Assembly: GCA_964583765.1 (NCBI GenBank)
Contig: CAZOWW010000014.1
Coordinates: 3,350-67,349 of the forward strand
Source: CAZOWW01 sp964583765
Lineage (GTDB): Bacteria > Actinomycetota > Actinomycetes > Actinomycetales > Kineosporiaceae
Length of the DNA: 64,000 bases
Reading direction: 5' to 3'
Shown here piece by piece: positions 1 to 9,142 of this stretch. The notes beneath the pieces are model-generated. The model was not told the origin of the DNA. It made no database searches and worked only from the letters and a program-made list of their open reading frames with translations. A program made the position numbers and the translations under genes. The number at the start of each line of letters is the position of its first letter. The first letter of the stretch is position 1.

Positions 1-1105
1 CCAGGGGCAGATCCGGCAGCGGTCCCGCGGTGAGGATCGAGTCGACCAGCTCGCTGACGGCAGGGGTGCCGTTGCGCGCGTCGAACTGCCGGGCGACCGC
101 ATCGGCCGACATGCGGAGTTGCTCGTGGAGCCCGGCGACGGTGGTCGTCGTGGGGCTGCCCGGGCCCGGGCGCGACGCGATGGCGAGTTCCCCGTGTCCC
201 TGCGCGGCGAGTTCGGCGAGCAGCCGGGCCCCGGCGGCGGCGAAGAGCATCTGCGCCCAGGGCGTGGGCGCCGCGAGCCCCACCGTGAGGTACTCCTCGA
301 GCAGGTCCAGACCGCGGGCGAGCCGTCCGGTGCGGGCACAGGTGAGCAGGTGGGGTGCGACCTCGGCGACCGGTGCGACGTCCGCCCGCAGCAGGCGCAT
401 GCCGCGCACGTGTTCGTGGGCCGCGCGGGCCGCCGCTCCCGTGAGCAGGAGCGACGGCAGGACCTTCGAGATCGTCGCCTGCGGCTGCTCCCGGCACCCC
501 CCGTGGTCGAGGACGGGCATGGCCTCGCGGACGGCGTCCTCGTGCCGGCCGAGGGCGGCCAGGTGGCGCACGCGGTGGGAGGGGACGCAGGCGGCGCAGT
601 CGCACAGCGGCGTCCGGGGGGCGATCACCCATCGCTCGTAGGCCTCGACGGTCTCGGGGGCGGCCTCGCCGTGGACGTGCGCGCTCACCTGGTAGCGCAC
701 CCCGAGGACGGGCGTGTCGGCGTGCCCGGTCCGGGCGTACCGGTCCGCCATGTCCTCGACCGCCTGGTTGATCTGGGCCAGAGGCACCGCGGGGTGTTCC
801 AGGACCCCGACCGTGACCCACTTGAACATCCACAGCACCTGGCGGGTCTCCCAGTCGGTCCACCAGGACGGCATGGTGTCCATGCGGCGCAGCATCCAGG
901 CGAAGGGCGCGAATCGCTTGAGCGGTTCCCCGCCGTAGCTGTAGCAGCTGAGCAGTTCGGCGCGGGCGCGGACCCCCAGCCGCTCGTCGTCGATCGCGTC
1001 GGCCTCGCCGACGAGTTGCTCCACACCCGTGGTGCGGGCCAGTCCGTAGGGGAGTTCGACGACCCGGGCCAGGGCGGCCTCGATCTCCCGGTCCCCGCGG
1101 CTCAC
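1..1105 (-). CDS. HSP90-linked TPR-like protein, 3' end missing
   Basis: The reading frame is open from a GTG at 1105 to the window edge, so the C-terminus lies outside (about 368 codons are visible). The GTG overlaps the stop of the upstream HSP90 gene as GTGA, which indicates translational coupling and fixes the start. The product looks soluble and mostly helical. A segment with the pattern HRVRHLAALGRHEDAV resembles a tetratricopeptide helix, and just before it sits a cysteine cluster CDCAAC that could bind metal. In other actinobacteria an HSP90-family gene is often followed by such a helical-repeat protein. I infer a chaperone partner or co-chaperone role. There is no recognisable catalytic motif. 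Confidence 0.75.
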   Translation of the reverse strand, partial: MSRGDREIEAALARVVELPYGLARTTGVEQLVGEADAIDDERLGVRARAELLSCYSYGGEPLKRFAPFAWMLRRMDTMPSWWTDWETRQVLWMFKWVTVGVLEHPAVPLAQINQAVEDMADRYARTGHADTPVLGVRYQVSAHVHGEAAPETVEAYERWVIAPRTPLCDCAACVPSHRVRHLAALGRHEDAVREAMPVLDHGGCREQPQATISKVLPSLLLTGAAARAAHEHVRGMRLLRADVAPVAEVAPHLLTCARTGRLARGLDLLEEYLTVGLAAPTPWAQMLFAAAGARLLAELAAQGHGELAIASRPGPGSPTTTTVAGLHEQLRMSADAVARQFDARNGTPAVSELVDSILTAGPLPDLPL

Positions 1106-3147
1106 CGGTCCGCCACGCAGCGGTCGAGGAGGCCGAGGAACGAGCGGTGCAGGGTCGCCAGATCGGTCGGCTCGAGGGCATGCTGGCCCAGCAGCAGCGA
1201 CTGGCAGAACAGGCCCTCGACGGCCAGGACGAGCAGCTCGGGGTCGTGCAGGTCGAGCACCCGGCGCACGGTGGGATTGTTGTGGTTGAGCAACAGGCGC
1301 CGTCGGGCGTGTCCGGCATCGTCGATGGCCTGCAGGAGCGCGCCCCAGGGATCGTCCGGTTCGCTGCTCGCGGTCACGGCCCGGCTCGCCCTGCGGTGGC
1401 GCGCCTCCCGGTCGTCCAGGACCAGCGCCGGCAGGGCCGCCGGCTCGAACTGACGCAGTTCGACGTCGACCTCGAGCGGTTCCAGGGCCCGGCGGGTCGC
1501 CTCGAGTGCGGGCCGCAGGAGGAGCGCCACCCCGTCCGGGACCTCCGCGATGTGCGACTCCAGGTCACCGGGGGTCAGGGCGATCACGGTCAGGGACGGG
1601 TGGACCACGGACACCCGGGCGAGCAGATCGAGGTCGTAGGTGTACCCGGCGTTGACCACGCCGAGCCGCTGGGCCGTGGCCACGGCACACACCTGCCGGT
1701 ACTCCTCGACGGTGGCGGTGTGGCGGATGACGCCGAACTGCTCCGCGACCTCGAGGAGGGTCAGCGGTCCGGCCGAGGTCTCGAAGCGCAGCAACGGCAG
1801 GACGGCGCGCAGGAGGTCGTCGTCGTGGGCGGCCATCGCCTTCACCGCGAGCTCGTGGCAGCGCAGGAACGCCGCGAACCGGTCCGGGTCCACCCGGGCG
1901 ACCCGCAGGAGCCACCGGCGCACCTGTTCGCCCAGGCCGATCCGCACCGTCTCCAGCAGGTCGTCGTCGTAGAGCGACTCGCGGGAGGCGGTCAGGCGCA
2001 GGCCCTCGGCGTTGACCACACAGCGAGCGAAGAAGGCCCACTCGGGCAGCAGTCCGGTGACGGTGCGCGAGACGAGCATGCCCTTGGCGTAGACCCGGTG
2101 GCTCTGCCGGGTGCTGGGGGAGACGGGGTCCGCCAGGATCGCCGCGATGCCGCGCAGCCCCGCCTCGGGCACCGCGATCGGAAGAGCCGCCAGTGCCCGG
2201 ACGCCCAGGAGTCGTTCTGCGTCCTGGGCGAGGAGTCGCTCGGCCGGTTCCACGGCCACCGGCGGGTCCCAGGGACGCCGCGTCACGGTGATCCGGCGGA
2301 TACCGTCGTCCCCGGTCGCCACGAACACCCGCCGGTCGAGCATCTGCGCGAACTCCGTGACCAGGTCGGTCACGGTGCCGGAGCGGGTCCAGTCCTCGCT
2401 GCCCGGAGCGGTGCGCAGTGCCACCCAGGTACCTGCCGCGTCGGGGGAGGAACCGTCGAGCCACCCGCGGTCCCAGCCGGCCTCGACCGCGGCCCGGGGC
2501 AGTCGCTCGGCCGCGCGGGCGATCTCGTCCGGGGTGGGGATTCCCACGCGGTAGGTGCCGTCGCTGTGGCCGACCCAGCGCACGAGCGGCCCGCCGGTCG
2601 CGGATCGCGAGAGGACCTCGATCTCATCCGCGACGAGGAAGCAGGAGAGCAACCCGATCCCGAACTGTCCCAGGAACTCGCCGCGGGCGAAGCCGAGCTC
2701 GTCGCGCTTGGCCGAGGCGCCGATGGTGGCCAGGAACTGGTCCACCTCCTCGGGCCGTAGTCCGATGCCGGTGTCGAAGCAGTGCACGCGCCCGTCCGGA
2801 GCGACATCGGCCGGCACCACGAGCACCTCGGGCGCAGGCACGGACTCCTGCGAGGTCCGGGGGACGGTGACCGGGACGGCGGTGCCGGACGGGTCGCCCG
2901 GACGGCTCGTGGCCTCGGTCCCCGCGTGATCCGAGAGGCGGGAGAAGGGCCTCGCCTCGTCCGTGGTGTCGTCCTGCCCGGGCTCGTGCGGAACCACCGG
3001 AATCCGGCGCAGGGCCGAGCGGGCCGAGAGCGCGTCCGCGGCGTTCTGGACGAGCTCGCGCAGGTAGACCCGGGGGCTCGAGTACAGGTGGTGGCTCAGG
3101 AGATCGACCACCCCACGCAGGTCGACCCGGAAGCTCTGCTCGGTCAC
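1102..3147 (-). CDS. htpG: HSP90 family chaperone
   Basis: ATP-dependent cytosolic chaperone of the HSP90/HtpG family, 681 aa, within the usual bacterial range (about 620-690). The N-terminal GHKL ATPase domain is clear: VYLRELVQNAADAL carries the catalytic Glu and the Mg-binding Asn, FDTGIGL is the nucleotide-contact motif, and GEFLGQFGIGLLSCF is the lid/glycine-rich motif. The middle and C-terminal domains diverge from E. coli HtpG. I chose the GTG at 3147 (VTEQSFRVDL) because homology begins there; the frame stays open upstream to 3339 but that part looks non-coding. The downstream partner gene overlaps by 4 nt. The N-terminal lid region contains a low-complexity Pro/Glu-rich insert between about residues 40 and 100. 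Confidence 0.9.
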   Translation of the reverse strand: MTEQSFRVDLRGVVDLLSHHLYSSPRVYLRELVQNAADALSARSALRRIPVVPHEPGQDDTTDEARPFSRLSDHAGTEATSRPGDPSGTAVPVTVPRTSQESVPAPEVLVVPADVAPDGRVHCFDTGIGLRPEEVDQFLATIGASAKRDELGFARGEFLGQFGIGLLSCFLVADEIEVLSRSATGGPLVRWVGHSDGTYRVGIPTPDEIARAAERLPRAAVEAGWDRGWLDGSSPDAAGTWVALRTAPGSEDWTRSGTVTDLVTEFAQMLDRRVFVATGDDGIRRITVTRRPWDPPVAVEPAERLLAQDAERLLGVRALAALPIAVPEAGLRGIAAILADPVSPSTRQSHRVYAKGMLVSRTVTGLLPEWAFFARCVVNAEGLRLTASRESLYDDDLLETVRIGLGEQVRRWLLRVARVDPDRFAAFLRCHELAVKAMAAHDDDLLRAVLPLLRFETSAGPLTLLEVAEQFGVIRHTATVEEYRQVCAVATAQRLGVVNAGYTYDLDLLARVSVVHPSLTVIALTPGDLESHIAEVPDGVALLLRPALEATRRALEPLEVDVELRQFEPAALPALVLDDREARHRRASRAVTASSEPDDPWGALLQAIDDAGHARRRLLLNHNNPTVRRVLDLHDPELLVLAVEGLFCQSLLLGQHALEPTDLATLHRSFLGLLDRCVADR

Positions 3148-3344
3148 GGTGCTCCATGATGCCGTGCCGCGTGGGATGCCGCGTACGTGCCGGGAGAGCG
3201 CAATGTTCCCGTGATCTCCCTGCAGGCTCTTCGGCGCGGCCGAGGCCCGATCGGGCAGCCGAAGGGACGGGAGAAAACGGTCGAATCGGGCGGCCTGACT
3301 GCCCGGACGGGCAGGAAAATTCAGGCGGACGATGCGCACGGGAG

Positions 3345-3386
3345 GAGGTGAGGGGCGGACCCGGTCCCGGGTCCGCCCCTCACCTC
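3345..3386 (-). terminator. strong hairpin terminator after sucB
   Basis: Arms 3345-3364 and 3367-3386 form a perfect 20-bp inverted repeat (18-19 bp once a loop of workable size is left open). It lies 5 nt past the sucB stop codon on the minus strand. There is no U-tract, as is common in high-GC actinobacteria. It separates the sucB unit from the HSP90 operon. Confidence 0.85.
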
Positions 3387-3390
3387 GGGG

Positions 3391-5217
3391 TCACAGGCCG
3401 AGTTCGGCCTCGAAGGCTCCTTCTTCGAGGCGGGACTTCACCGCGACGAGGAATCGGGCGGCATCGGCACCGTCCACGATCCGGTGGTCGTAGGACAGGG
3501 CCAGGTAGACCATCGAGCGGATGGCGATCGTCTCCCCGCCGTCCCGGTCCGGGACGACCACGGGACGCTTGACCACGGCGCCGGTCCCCAGGATGGCGAC
3601 CTGGGGCTGGTAGACGATGGGCGTGTCGAACAGGGCCCCTCGGCTGCCGGTGTTCGTCAGGGTGAAGGTGCCCCCGCCGAGTTCGTCGGGGCTGATCTTG
3701 TTCCGCCGGGTACGGTCGGCGAGATCGGCGATCTTGCGGGCGAGCCCGGCGATGTTCAGATCCCCGGCATCGCGCACGATCGGCACGACCAGCCCGCGTT
3801 CGGTGTCCACGGCGACGCCGAGGTTCTCCTCGCCGTGGTAGACGATGCTGTCCTCCTCGATGGAGGCGTTGACCACGGGGTACTGCTTGAGCGCCTCGAC
3901 CGCCGCGCGGGCGAAGAAGGGCAGGAAGGAGAGCTTGACGCCCTCGCGGGCCTCGAAGTCCGCCTTGGCCCGGGCACGCAGCCGGGCCACCTTGGTGACG
4001 TCGACCTCGACCACGGTCGTGAGCTGGGCCGAGACCTGCAACGACTCGACCATGCGCAGGCCGATCAGGCGCCGGAGCCGACTGAGCTTCTGCGTCGTGC
4101 CCCGCAGCGGTGAGGCGGCCACCGGCGTGGGGGTCACGGTCGTGGGCACCCGGCCCTGGGCGTTCTGGGCGGCGGCGAGCAGCTCGGCCTCCCGGCGGGC
4201 CCGTGCGGCCTCCAGGACGTCCTGTTTGCGGATGCGTCCTCCCACTCCCGTGCCGCCGAGGCCGGAGAGGTCGATCCCGTGCTGGATGGCCAGGCGCCGC
4301 ACGAGCGGGGTCACGTACACGGAGACGTCGCCGTCCGCGTCGGGTGTGCTCTCGAAGGCGTGCCCGGCGGGGGTCTGGACCGCGGGCCTGACCGTCGCGG
4401 GCGGCGGGACGGGGCTCGGCGGCCGGGAGGCGTGCGCCGGTGCGGTCGATGCGACGGGCACGGGTGCGACGGGCACGGGTGGGACCGGCGTGGTGACCAC
4501 GGAGGGCACGGGCGCGGGCGGGACCGGCGCGGGCACCGGCGGCGTGGGTACGGCGGGCGACATCACACCGCTGCGGACCACCGCGAGCGGTGCGCCCACG
4601 GCCACGGTCTCGTCCTCGCCGACCAGAACCTTCACGAGGATCCCCGCGACCGGGGAGGGGATCTCGGTGTCGACCTTGTCGGTGGAGACCTCCAGCAGCG
4701 GCTCGTCGAGTTCGACGAGGTCGCCCTCGGCCTTGAGCCACCTCGTGACCGTGCCCTCGGTGACGCTCTCGCCGAGGGCGGGCATGGTCACCTGGTACTC
4801 GGCCGACGGACCGTCCGCCTCGAGGCCTGCGGCGGGGGCAGCCGGCTGGGCGGGCGCAGGGGCCTGTGGTGCCGCGGGCACTGGGGGCTGGCCGGGCCAG
4901 GCGTGGGTCGTCTGCTCGAGCGGGGAAGCCGCGGCGGGGGCCGGGATCGGATACCCGGGGGCGGACTCCTGTGCAGAGGTGCCGGCACCGATGACGGCCA
5001 GCGCCGCACCCACGGCCACGGTCTCGTCCTCGCCGACCAGGATCTGCTCGAGGACGCCGGCCACCGGGGAGGGGATCTCGGTGTCGACCTTGTCGGTGGA
5101 CACCTCCAGCAGCGGCTCGTCCACCTCGACGCGTTCCCCGACCTGCTTGAGCCAGCGCGTCACCGTGCCCTCGGTGACGCTTTCGCCGAGGGCCGGCATC
5201 TGCACGGAGTCCGACAT
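3391..5217 (-). CDS. sucB: 2-oxoacid dehydrogenase E2 (dihydrolipoamide acyltransferase)
   Basis: E2 core of a 2-oxoacid dehydrogenase complex, 608 aa. There are two N-terminal lipoyl domains (about residues 1-80 and 140-220), each with ALGESVTEGTVTRWLK and a lipoylated Lys in STDKVDTEI. They are joined by Pro/Ala-rich linkers. Next comes a peripheral E1/E3-binding domain (PLVRRLAIQHGIDLSGLGGTG) and then the catalytic acyltransferase domain ending with DHRIVDG, which carries the catalytic His. Two lipoyl domains and the position downstream of lpdA match actinobacterial SucB, which in Corynebacteriales serves as the shared E2 of the pyruvate/oxoglutarate dehydrogenase supercomplex (family knowledge). 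The ATG start has AAGGAG about 11 nt upstream. An inverted repeat at 5248-5263 lies just upstream. Confidence 0.93.
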   Translation of the reverse strand: MSDSVQMPALGESVTEGTVTRWLKQVGERVEVDEPLLEVSTDKVDTEIPSPVAGVLEQILVGEDETVAVGAALAVIGAGTSAQESAPGYPIPAPAAASPLEQTTHAWPGQPPVPAAPQAPAPAQPAAPAAGLEADGPSAEYQVTMPALGESVTEGTVTRWLKAEGDLVELDEPLLEVSTDKVDTEIPSPVAGILVKVLVGEDETVAVGAPLAVVRSGVMSPAVPTPPVPAPVPPAPVPSVVTTPVPPVPVAPVPVASTAPAHASRPPSPVPPPATVRPAVQTPAGHAFESTPDADGDVSVYVTPLVRRLAIQHGIDLSGLGGTGVGGRIRKQDVLEAARARREAELLAAAQNAQGRVPTTVTPTPVAASPLRGTTQKLSRLRRLIGLRMVESLQVSAQLTTVVEVDVTKVARLRARAKADFEAREGVKLSFLPFFARAAVEALKQYPVVNASIEEDSIVYHGEENLGVAVDTERGLVVPIVRDAGDLNIAGLARKIADLADRTRRNKISPDELGGGTFTLTNTGSRGALFDTPIVYQPQVAILGTGAVVKRPVVVPDRDGGETIAIRSMVYLALSYDHRIVDGADAARFLVAVKSRLEEGAFEAELGL

Positions 5218-5247
5218 TGTGCTGCGTTCTCCTTAGTCACGGTCGAC

Positions 5248-5263
5248 CCGGTGAACCGGGTGT
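5248..5263. promoter_or_regulatory. inverted repeat ACCCGGT-N2-ACCGGGT upstream of sucB
   Basis: Perfect 7-bp arms with a 2-nt spacer, 31 nt upstream of the sucB start codon in the 136-nt lpdA-sucB gap. It could be an operator, or a small RNA hairpin tuning sucB relative to lpdA. No cognate regulator is identifiable. Confidence 0.35.
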
Positions 5264-5353
5264 GCTGTCAGTCTGTCGCGCCTGGGCGCGGGTCGCTCGT
5301 GCTGACGCACGGCTGGGGACGAATTCGCCCGGGCGGGCGTGGATCCGCTGGAG

Positions 5354-6742
5354 TCAGTCGTGCAGGTGTAGCGGTTTGCCGGCGAGCGCCAGGTGAGCCT
5401 CACCGAGCGCCTCGTCCTGGGTCGGGTGGGCGTGGACCAGCGAGGCGACCTCCTCGGGGTAGGCCTCCCAGTTGACGATCAGCTGTCCCTCGCCGATCAG
5501 CTCCCCCACCCGCGCCCCGACGAGGTGCACTCCCACCACGGGGCCGTCGACCTGGCGGACGAGCTTGGCGAACCCGGAGGTGGCCAGGATCTGGCTCTTG
5601 CCGTTGCCGGCGAGGTTGTACTCCACGGTGCGCACGGCGTCGGCGCCGTACTTCTCCCGGGCGGCGGCCTCGGTGAGCCCGACCGAGGCGACCTCGGGGT
5701 CGCAGTAGGTGACCCGCGGGATCCCCGACTCGTCGATCGGCGCGGGGTTGAGCCCGGCGAGATCCTCGGCGACGAAGATGCCCTGCTGGAAGCCGCGGTG
5801 CGCGAGCTGCATGCCCGGCACCAGGTCGCCCACCGCGCGGATGCCCGGTACCGCGGTGCGCAGCCGCTCGTCGGTGAGCACGAACCCGCGGGAGACCTCG
5901 ACCCCGGCCTCCTCGAAGCCGAAGCCGCCCGAGTTGGGTCCCCGGCCGACCGCGACCAGGAGCAGATCGGCCTCCAGGGTCTCGCCGGACTCCAGGGAGA
6001 TCTGCACCAGGTCGTCATCCTGTTTGGCGCCGGCGAACCGCACGCCGAGGCGGAAGTTGATCCGGCGACGGCGGAAAGCACGTTCCAGGGCCTTCGAGCA
6101 GGCCTCGTCCTCATTGGGTACCAGGTGGGGCAGAGCCTCCACGATGGTCACCTCGGCGCCGAAGGAGCGCCAGACGCTCGCGAACTCCACGCCGATCACC
6201 CCGCCGCCCAGGATCACGACCCGCCGCGGCACCTCCTGGAGGAACAGCGCCTGGTCGCTCGTGACGATCCGTCCGCCGATCTCCAGCCCCGGCAGGCTCC
6301 GGGCGTAGGAGCCGGTGGCGAGCACGATCGTCCGGCCGGTGACGAGCTCGCCGTTGACGGCGACGGCCCCGGGACCGGCGAGGCGGCCCTCTCCGTTGAT
6401 CAGCGTGATGCCACGGCTGCTCACCAGACCCTGCAGGCCCCGATAGAGGCGGGAGACCACGGAGTCCTTGTAGGTGTGGACGCCCGCGATGTCGATGCCC
6501 TCGAAGGTGGAGCGGACGCCGAAGTGGGCGCCGTCCCGGGCGGTGTCCGCGACCTCGGCCGCGTGGAGCAGGGCCTTGGTCGGGATGCAGCCGCGGTGCA
6601 GGCAGGTACCGCCGAGCTTGTCGCGCTCGACGAGGGCCACGGACAGACCCAGCTGCGCGGCGCGCAGCGCGGTCGCATAACCCCCGCTCCCGCCGCCGAG
6701 AACGACGACGTCGTACGTCTGTCCGGTGCTGGACTGCGACAC
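5354..6742 (-). CDS. lpdA: dihydrolipoyl dehydrogenase (E3)
   Basis: FAD- and NAD-dependent flavoenzyme that reoxidises dihydrolipoamide in 2-oxoacid dehydrogenase complexes and the glycine cleavage system, 462 aa. Visible motifs: FAD-binding VVVLGGGSGGYATALRAAQ near the N-terminus, the redox-active disulfide GGTCLHRGCIPTKALL, the NAD-binding GGGVIGVEFASVW, and a C-terminal HAHPTQDEALGEA with the catalytic His-Glu pair. I chose the GTG at 6742 because AGGGGAG sits 6 nt upstream and homology starts there; the frame is open further upstream. It precedes sucB on the same strand, and gcvT, another lipoyl-system gene, lies about 3 kb away. Confidence 0.95.
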   Translation of the reverse strand: MSQSSTGQTYDVVVLGGGSGGYATALRAAQLGLSVALVERDKLGGTCLHRGCIPTKALLHAAEVADTARDGAHFGVRSTFEGIDIAGVHTYKDSVVSRLYRGLQGLVSSRGITLINGEGRLAGPGAVAVNGELVTGRTIVLATGSYARSLPGLEIGGRIVTSDQALFLQEVPRRVVILGGGVIGVEFASVWRSFGAEVTIVEALPHLVPNEDEACSKALERAFRRRRINFRLGVRFAGAKQDDDLVQISLESGETLEADLLLVAVGRGPNSGGFGFEEAGVEVSRGFVLTDERLRTAVPGIRAVGDLVPGMQLAHRGFQQGIFVAEDLAGLNPAPIDESGIPRVTYCDPEVASVGLTEAAAREKYGADAVRTVEYNLAGNGKSQILATSGFAKLVRQVDGPVVGVHLVGARVGELIGEGQLIVNWEAYPEEVASLVHAHPTQDEALGEAHLALAGKPLHLHD

Positions 6743-6923
6743 TGAACACTCCCCTGAGACGGCTGTGCGTGACCGGGCCCTGCCGTGCCATCCTGTCACC
6801 TCGATCGCGAGGGGGCCCACTCGACGAGATGCCGTCGAGGGCCCTGTGTGATCATGGAATCGCCCTCCGGGGAGGCACTCGGATCGTGGGGCGGTTGTCG
6901 CGAGGGTGGGGAGGTGGCGGGTC

Positions 6924-7370
6924 GTGGGCCTGTTCCGTCGGCGCAGAACCGCAGGTGGAACGACCGGGGGTAGCCATCGCGCCGAGTTCGAGGCGGTGCG
7001 CGCACATCTGGAGAACTTCGTGCGGAGCCGGGTCGGCGTCGAGGCGTTCGTGGAGCCGGCGACCACCGTGACGCCCCCCACAGTGCTGTTGGTGGCCTCG
7101 ACCGGGGAGTGGACGCGGCGGCGCGTGCCCGATCCCGCGCTGGTGCGTGGCCTCGCCCAGGAGCTGGCCGTACCCGTCTACGACGTGCAGCTGGTGGGGT
7201 ATCCGCAGCGGATGCGGGACTGGAACAGCCGGCAGAAGCTGGAGGCCCGCCGTGCGCAGGAGGCCGGCGCGGCGGGGGCCTCGCCCTCGCCGGTGAACCC
7301 GTCCGCCGACCGTCCGGCCCCCTGGAGCGAACCTCCCGGTTCGTCCGAGCTGCCCCCGCCGGGGCGCTGA
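6924..7370 (+). CDS. conserved actinobacterial protein of unknown function
   Basis: 148 aa, starting VGLFRRRR. The start is the GTG at 6924 with GGAGG 9 nt upstream; an earlier in-frame GTG at 6906 is possible. The first two-thirds form an alpha/beta fold of charged helices (EFEAVRAHLENFVRSRV) and a strand TVLLVASTGEW. The conserved-looking YPQRMRDWNSRQK follows, and then a Pro/Ser-rich tail. There is no signal peptide, membrane segment or catalytic motif. It is divergent from lpdA and convergent with pepA. I recall similar small proteins in this lpdA-pepA neighbourhood in other actinobacteria, but no function. Confidence 0.7.
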   Translation: MGLFRRRRTAGGTTGGSHRAEFEAVRAHLENFVRSRVGVEAFVEPATTVTPPTVLLVASTGEWTRRRVPDPALVRGLAQELAVPVYDVQLVGYPQRMRDWNSRQKLEARRAQEAGAAGASPSPVNPSADRPAPWSEPPGSSELPPPGR

Positions 7371-7385
7371 CCCCCGTCCCGTGGA

Positions 7386-7469
7386 GGGATCAGCGAAGCG
7401 CCCGGCGGGAACTGCGAAGCGCCGGGCGGGAGCCGCTAAGTGCTGGTCGGGATCGGGGAAGCGTCTGTC
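7386..7469. repeat. four tandem 21-nt repeats
   Basis: Units at 7386-7406, 7407-7427, 7428-7448 and 7449-7469 follow the pattern GGGA-N3-GCGAAGCGCCGG. They diverge progressively from left to right. They fill the convergent gap between the 148-aa unknown and pepA and may act in transcript ends. Confidence 0.75.
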
Positions 7470-7495
7470 GAGGTCTGCGGCCGTGTGCCGCCGGC

Positions 7496-9142
7496 TCAGA
7501 CGCCGGTCGTCGCGAGTTCCTCGGCAAGGGCGAGAAGCGTGCGGACGGCGACGCCGGTGCCACCGACCGGGGTGTACCCGTGTGCCGAGCCGGTGTTGAA
7601 CGAGGGGCCCGCGATGTCGAGGTGTGCCCAGGGGATCGGCGACCCGGTGGGCGGGATGCCCTCGGCGCCGTCCTCGTCCGTGTCCGGGGTCCGGTCGGCG
7701 GTGGTGGGGTCGGCCGGGGGACTGGTCGCCGGATCGGCCTGGTTGCCGCCGGCCTCACCCTCGGGCGCGGGGCGGTTGCCCACGAATTCCTTGAGGAAGA
7801 GCCCGGCGACGAGCATGCCGCCGAAGCGATCACCCATGTTGGCCAGGTCGGCGACGGGGGAGTCGAGGCTGGCGCGCAGCTCCGCGGGCAGTGGCATGGG
7901 CCAGAACTGCTCGCCGCAGGCGTCCGCCAGGCGGTGAAGCCGCTCGCGGAGGGCATCGTCGTTGGACATGATCGCCGAGACCCGGCTGCCCAGCGCGACC
8001 ATCTGCGCGCCGGTCAGGGTCGCGACGTCCACGATCACGTCCGGTGCGGTCTCGCTCGCCGCGACGAGGGCGTCGGCCAGCACGAGCCGGCCCTCGGCAT
8101 CGGTGTTGAGCACCTCGACCGTGGTCCCCCCGCGGATCGTCAGCACGTCGGAGGGACGCTGCGCGGTACCGGAGGGCATGTTCTCGGCCAGGGCGAGCCA
8201 GCCGGACACCCGCAACGGCAGGGCCAGCCGCGCCGCGGCGACCACGGCGTGCAGCACGGCCGCGGCGCCCGACATGTCCGACTTCATGGCCTCCATGGAG
8301 GCCGCCGGCTTGATCGAGAGGCCGCCGGAGTCGAAGGTGATGCCCTTGCCCACCAGGGCGAGGTGCGTGTCCGCCCCCTCCGGGGTGTAGTCGAGGCGGA
8401 CCAGTCGGGGCGGCCGGCTCGACCCCATGCCCACCCCGACGAGGCCGCCGTAGCCGCCGTCGACGAGCTCCTGCTCGTCGAGCACGGTCACGCTCACCGG
8501 GAGGTCGGCGACCGCGCGCACGGCCCGCTCGGCGAACTCCGCCGGGAAGAGGTCCAGCGGGGGAGTGTTGATCAGGTCCCGGGTGGCGTGCACGGCGTCG
8601 GCCAGGACCCGGGCACGCGCGGCCGTCCGGTCGGCGTCCTCGGGTGCGGCCTCGGCCAGCGGGGTGGCCACGATCACCGTGGTCACCGGCTCGGGCACGG
8701 TGGCCGCGGAGACGTGCCGGTACGCGCGGAAGGCGTAGGCGCCCAGGAGCGCGCCCTCGGCGACCGCGGCGAGCCGTTCCCGGTCGTCGGCGGGCAGGGC
8801 CACCGCCACGGTCGCAGTGCCGGCGAGGGCGCGGGCGGCCGCTCCGGCGGCCCGGCGCAGTGCCTCCGGGGTGGGAACCCCGTCCACCGACCCGAGCCCG
8901 ACGAGGGCGATCACCGTGGCCGCCACCTCGGGACCGGCCGGGATCCGCTGCACGGAGTCGGCCTTCCCGCTGACGCCGAGTCCCTTGAGCGCCCCCGACA
9001 GACTCGTCACCAGGGAGTCCGGGAGACCTCCGGCCGCCACGAGCCGAGGTTCTCCGCCCGCCCGGGCGGCGGCCACTCCGAGGACGAGGACATCGGCGGT
9101 GATCTGTGCGGGATCCGTGCTGGTGAGCGTCAGCGAGGTCAC
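7496..9142 (-). CDS. pepA: leucyl aminopeptidase (M17)
   Basis: Cytosolic dinuclear-metal aminopeptidase of family M17, 548 aa, slightly longer than the usual roughly 500. The C-terminal catalytic domain shows GKGITFDSGGLSIKP (metal ligands), MKSDMSGAAAV and the signature NTDAEGRL. The N-terminal alpha/beta domain is typical. One oddity is a roughly 45-residue acidic, Pro/Thr/Asp-rich insert between EFVG and PWAHLDIAG near the C-terminus, where other members have only a few residues. The GTG start has AAGGAG 12 nt upstream. It is convergent with the upstream small gene and divergent from gcvT. Confidence 0.95.
   Translation of the reverse strand: MTSLTLTSTDPAQITADVLVLGVAAARAGGEPRLVAAGGLPDSLVTSLSGALKGLGVSGKADSVQRIPAGPEVAATVIALVGLGSVDGVPTPEALRRAAGAAARALAGTATVAVALPADDRERLAAVAEGALLGAYAFRAYRHVSAATVPEPVTTVIVATPLAEAAPEDADRTAARARVLADAVHATRDLINTPPLDLFPAEFAERAVRAVADLPVSVTVLDEQELVDGGYGGLVGVGMGSSRPPRLVRLDYTPEGADTHLALVGKGITFDSGGLSIKPAASMEAMKSDMSGAAAVLHAVVAAARLALPLRVSGWLALAENMPSGTAQRPSDVLTIRGGTTVEVLNTDAEGRLVLADALVAASETAPDVIVDVATLTGAQMVALGSRVSAIMSNDDALRERLHRLADACGEQFWPMPLPAELRASLDSPVADLANMGDRFGGMLVAGLFLKEFVGNRPAPEGEAGGNQADPATSPPADPTTADRTPDTDEDGAEGIPPTGSPIPWAHLDIAGPSFNTGSAHGYTPVGGTGVAVRTLLALAEELATTGV

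Noticed and set aside
119..1453. 444-codon plus-strand open frame
   Set aside because: Antisense to the HSP90-partner gene and the HSP90 end. Arg/Gly-rich composition and no family motif mark it as a high-GC shadow.
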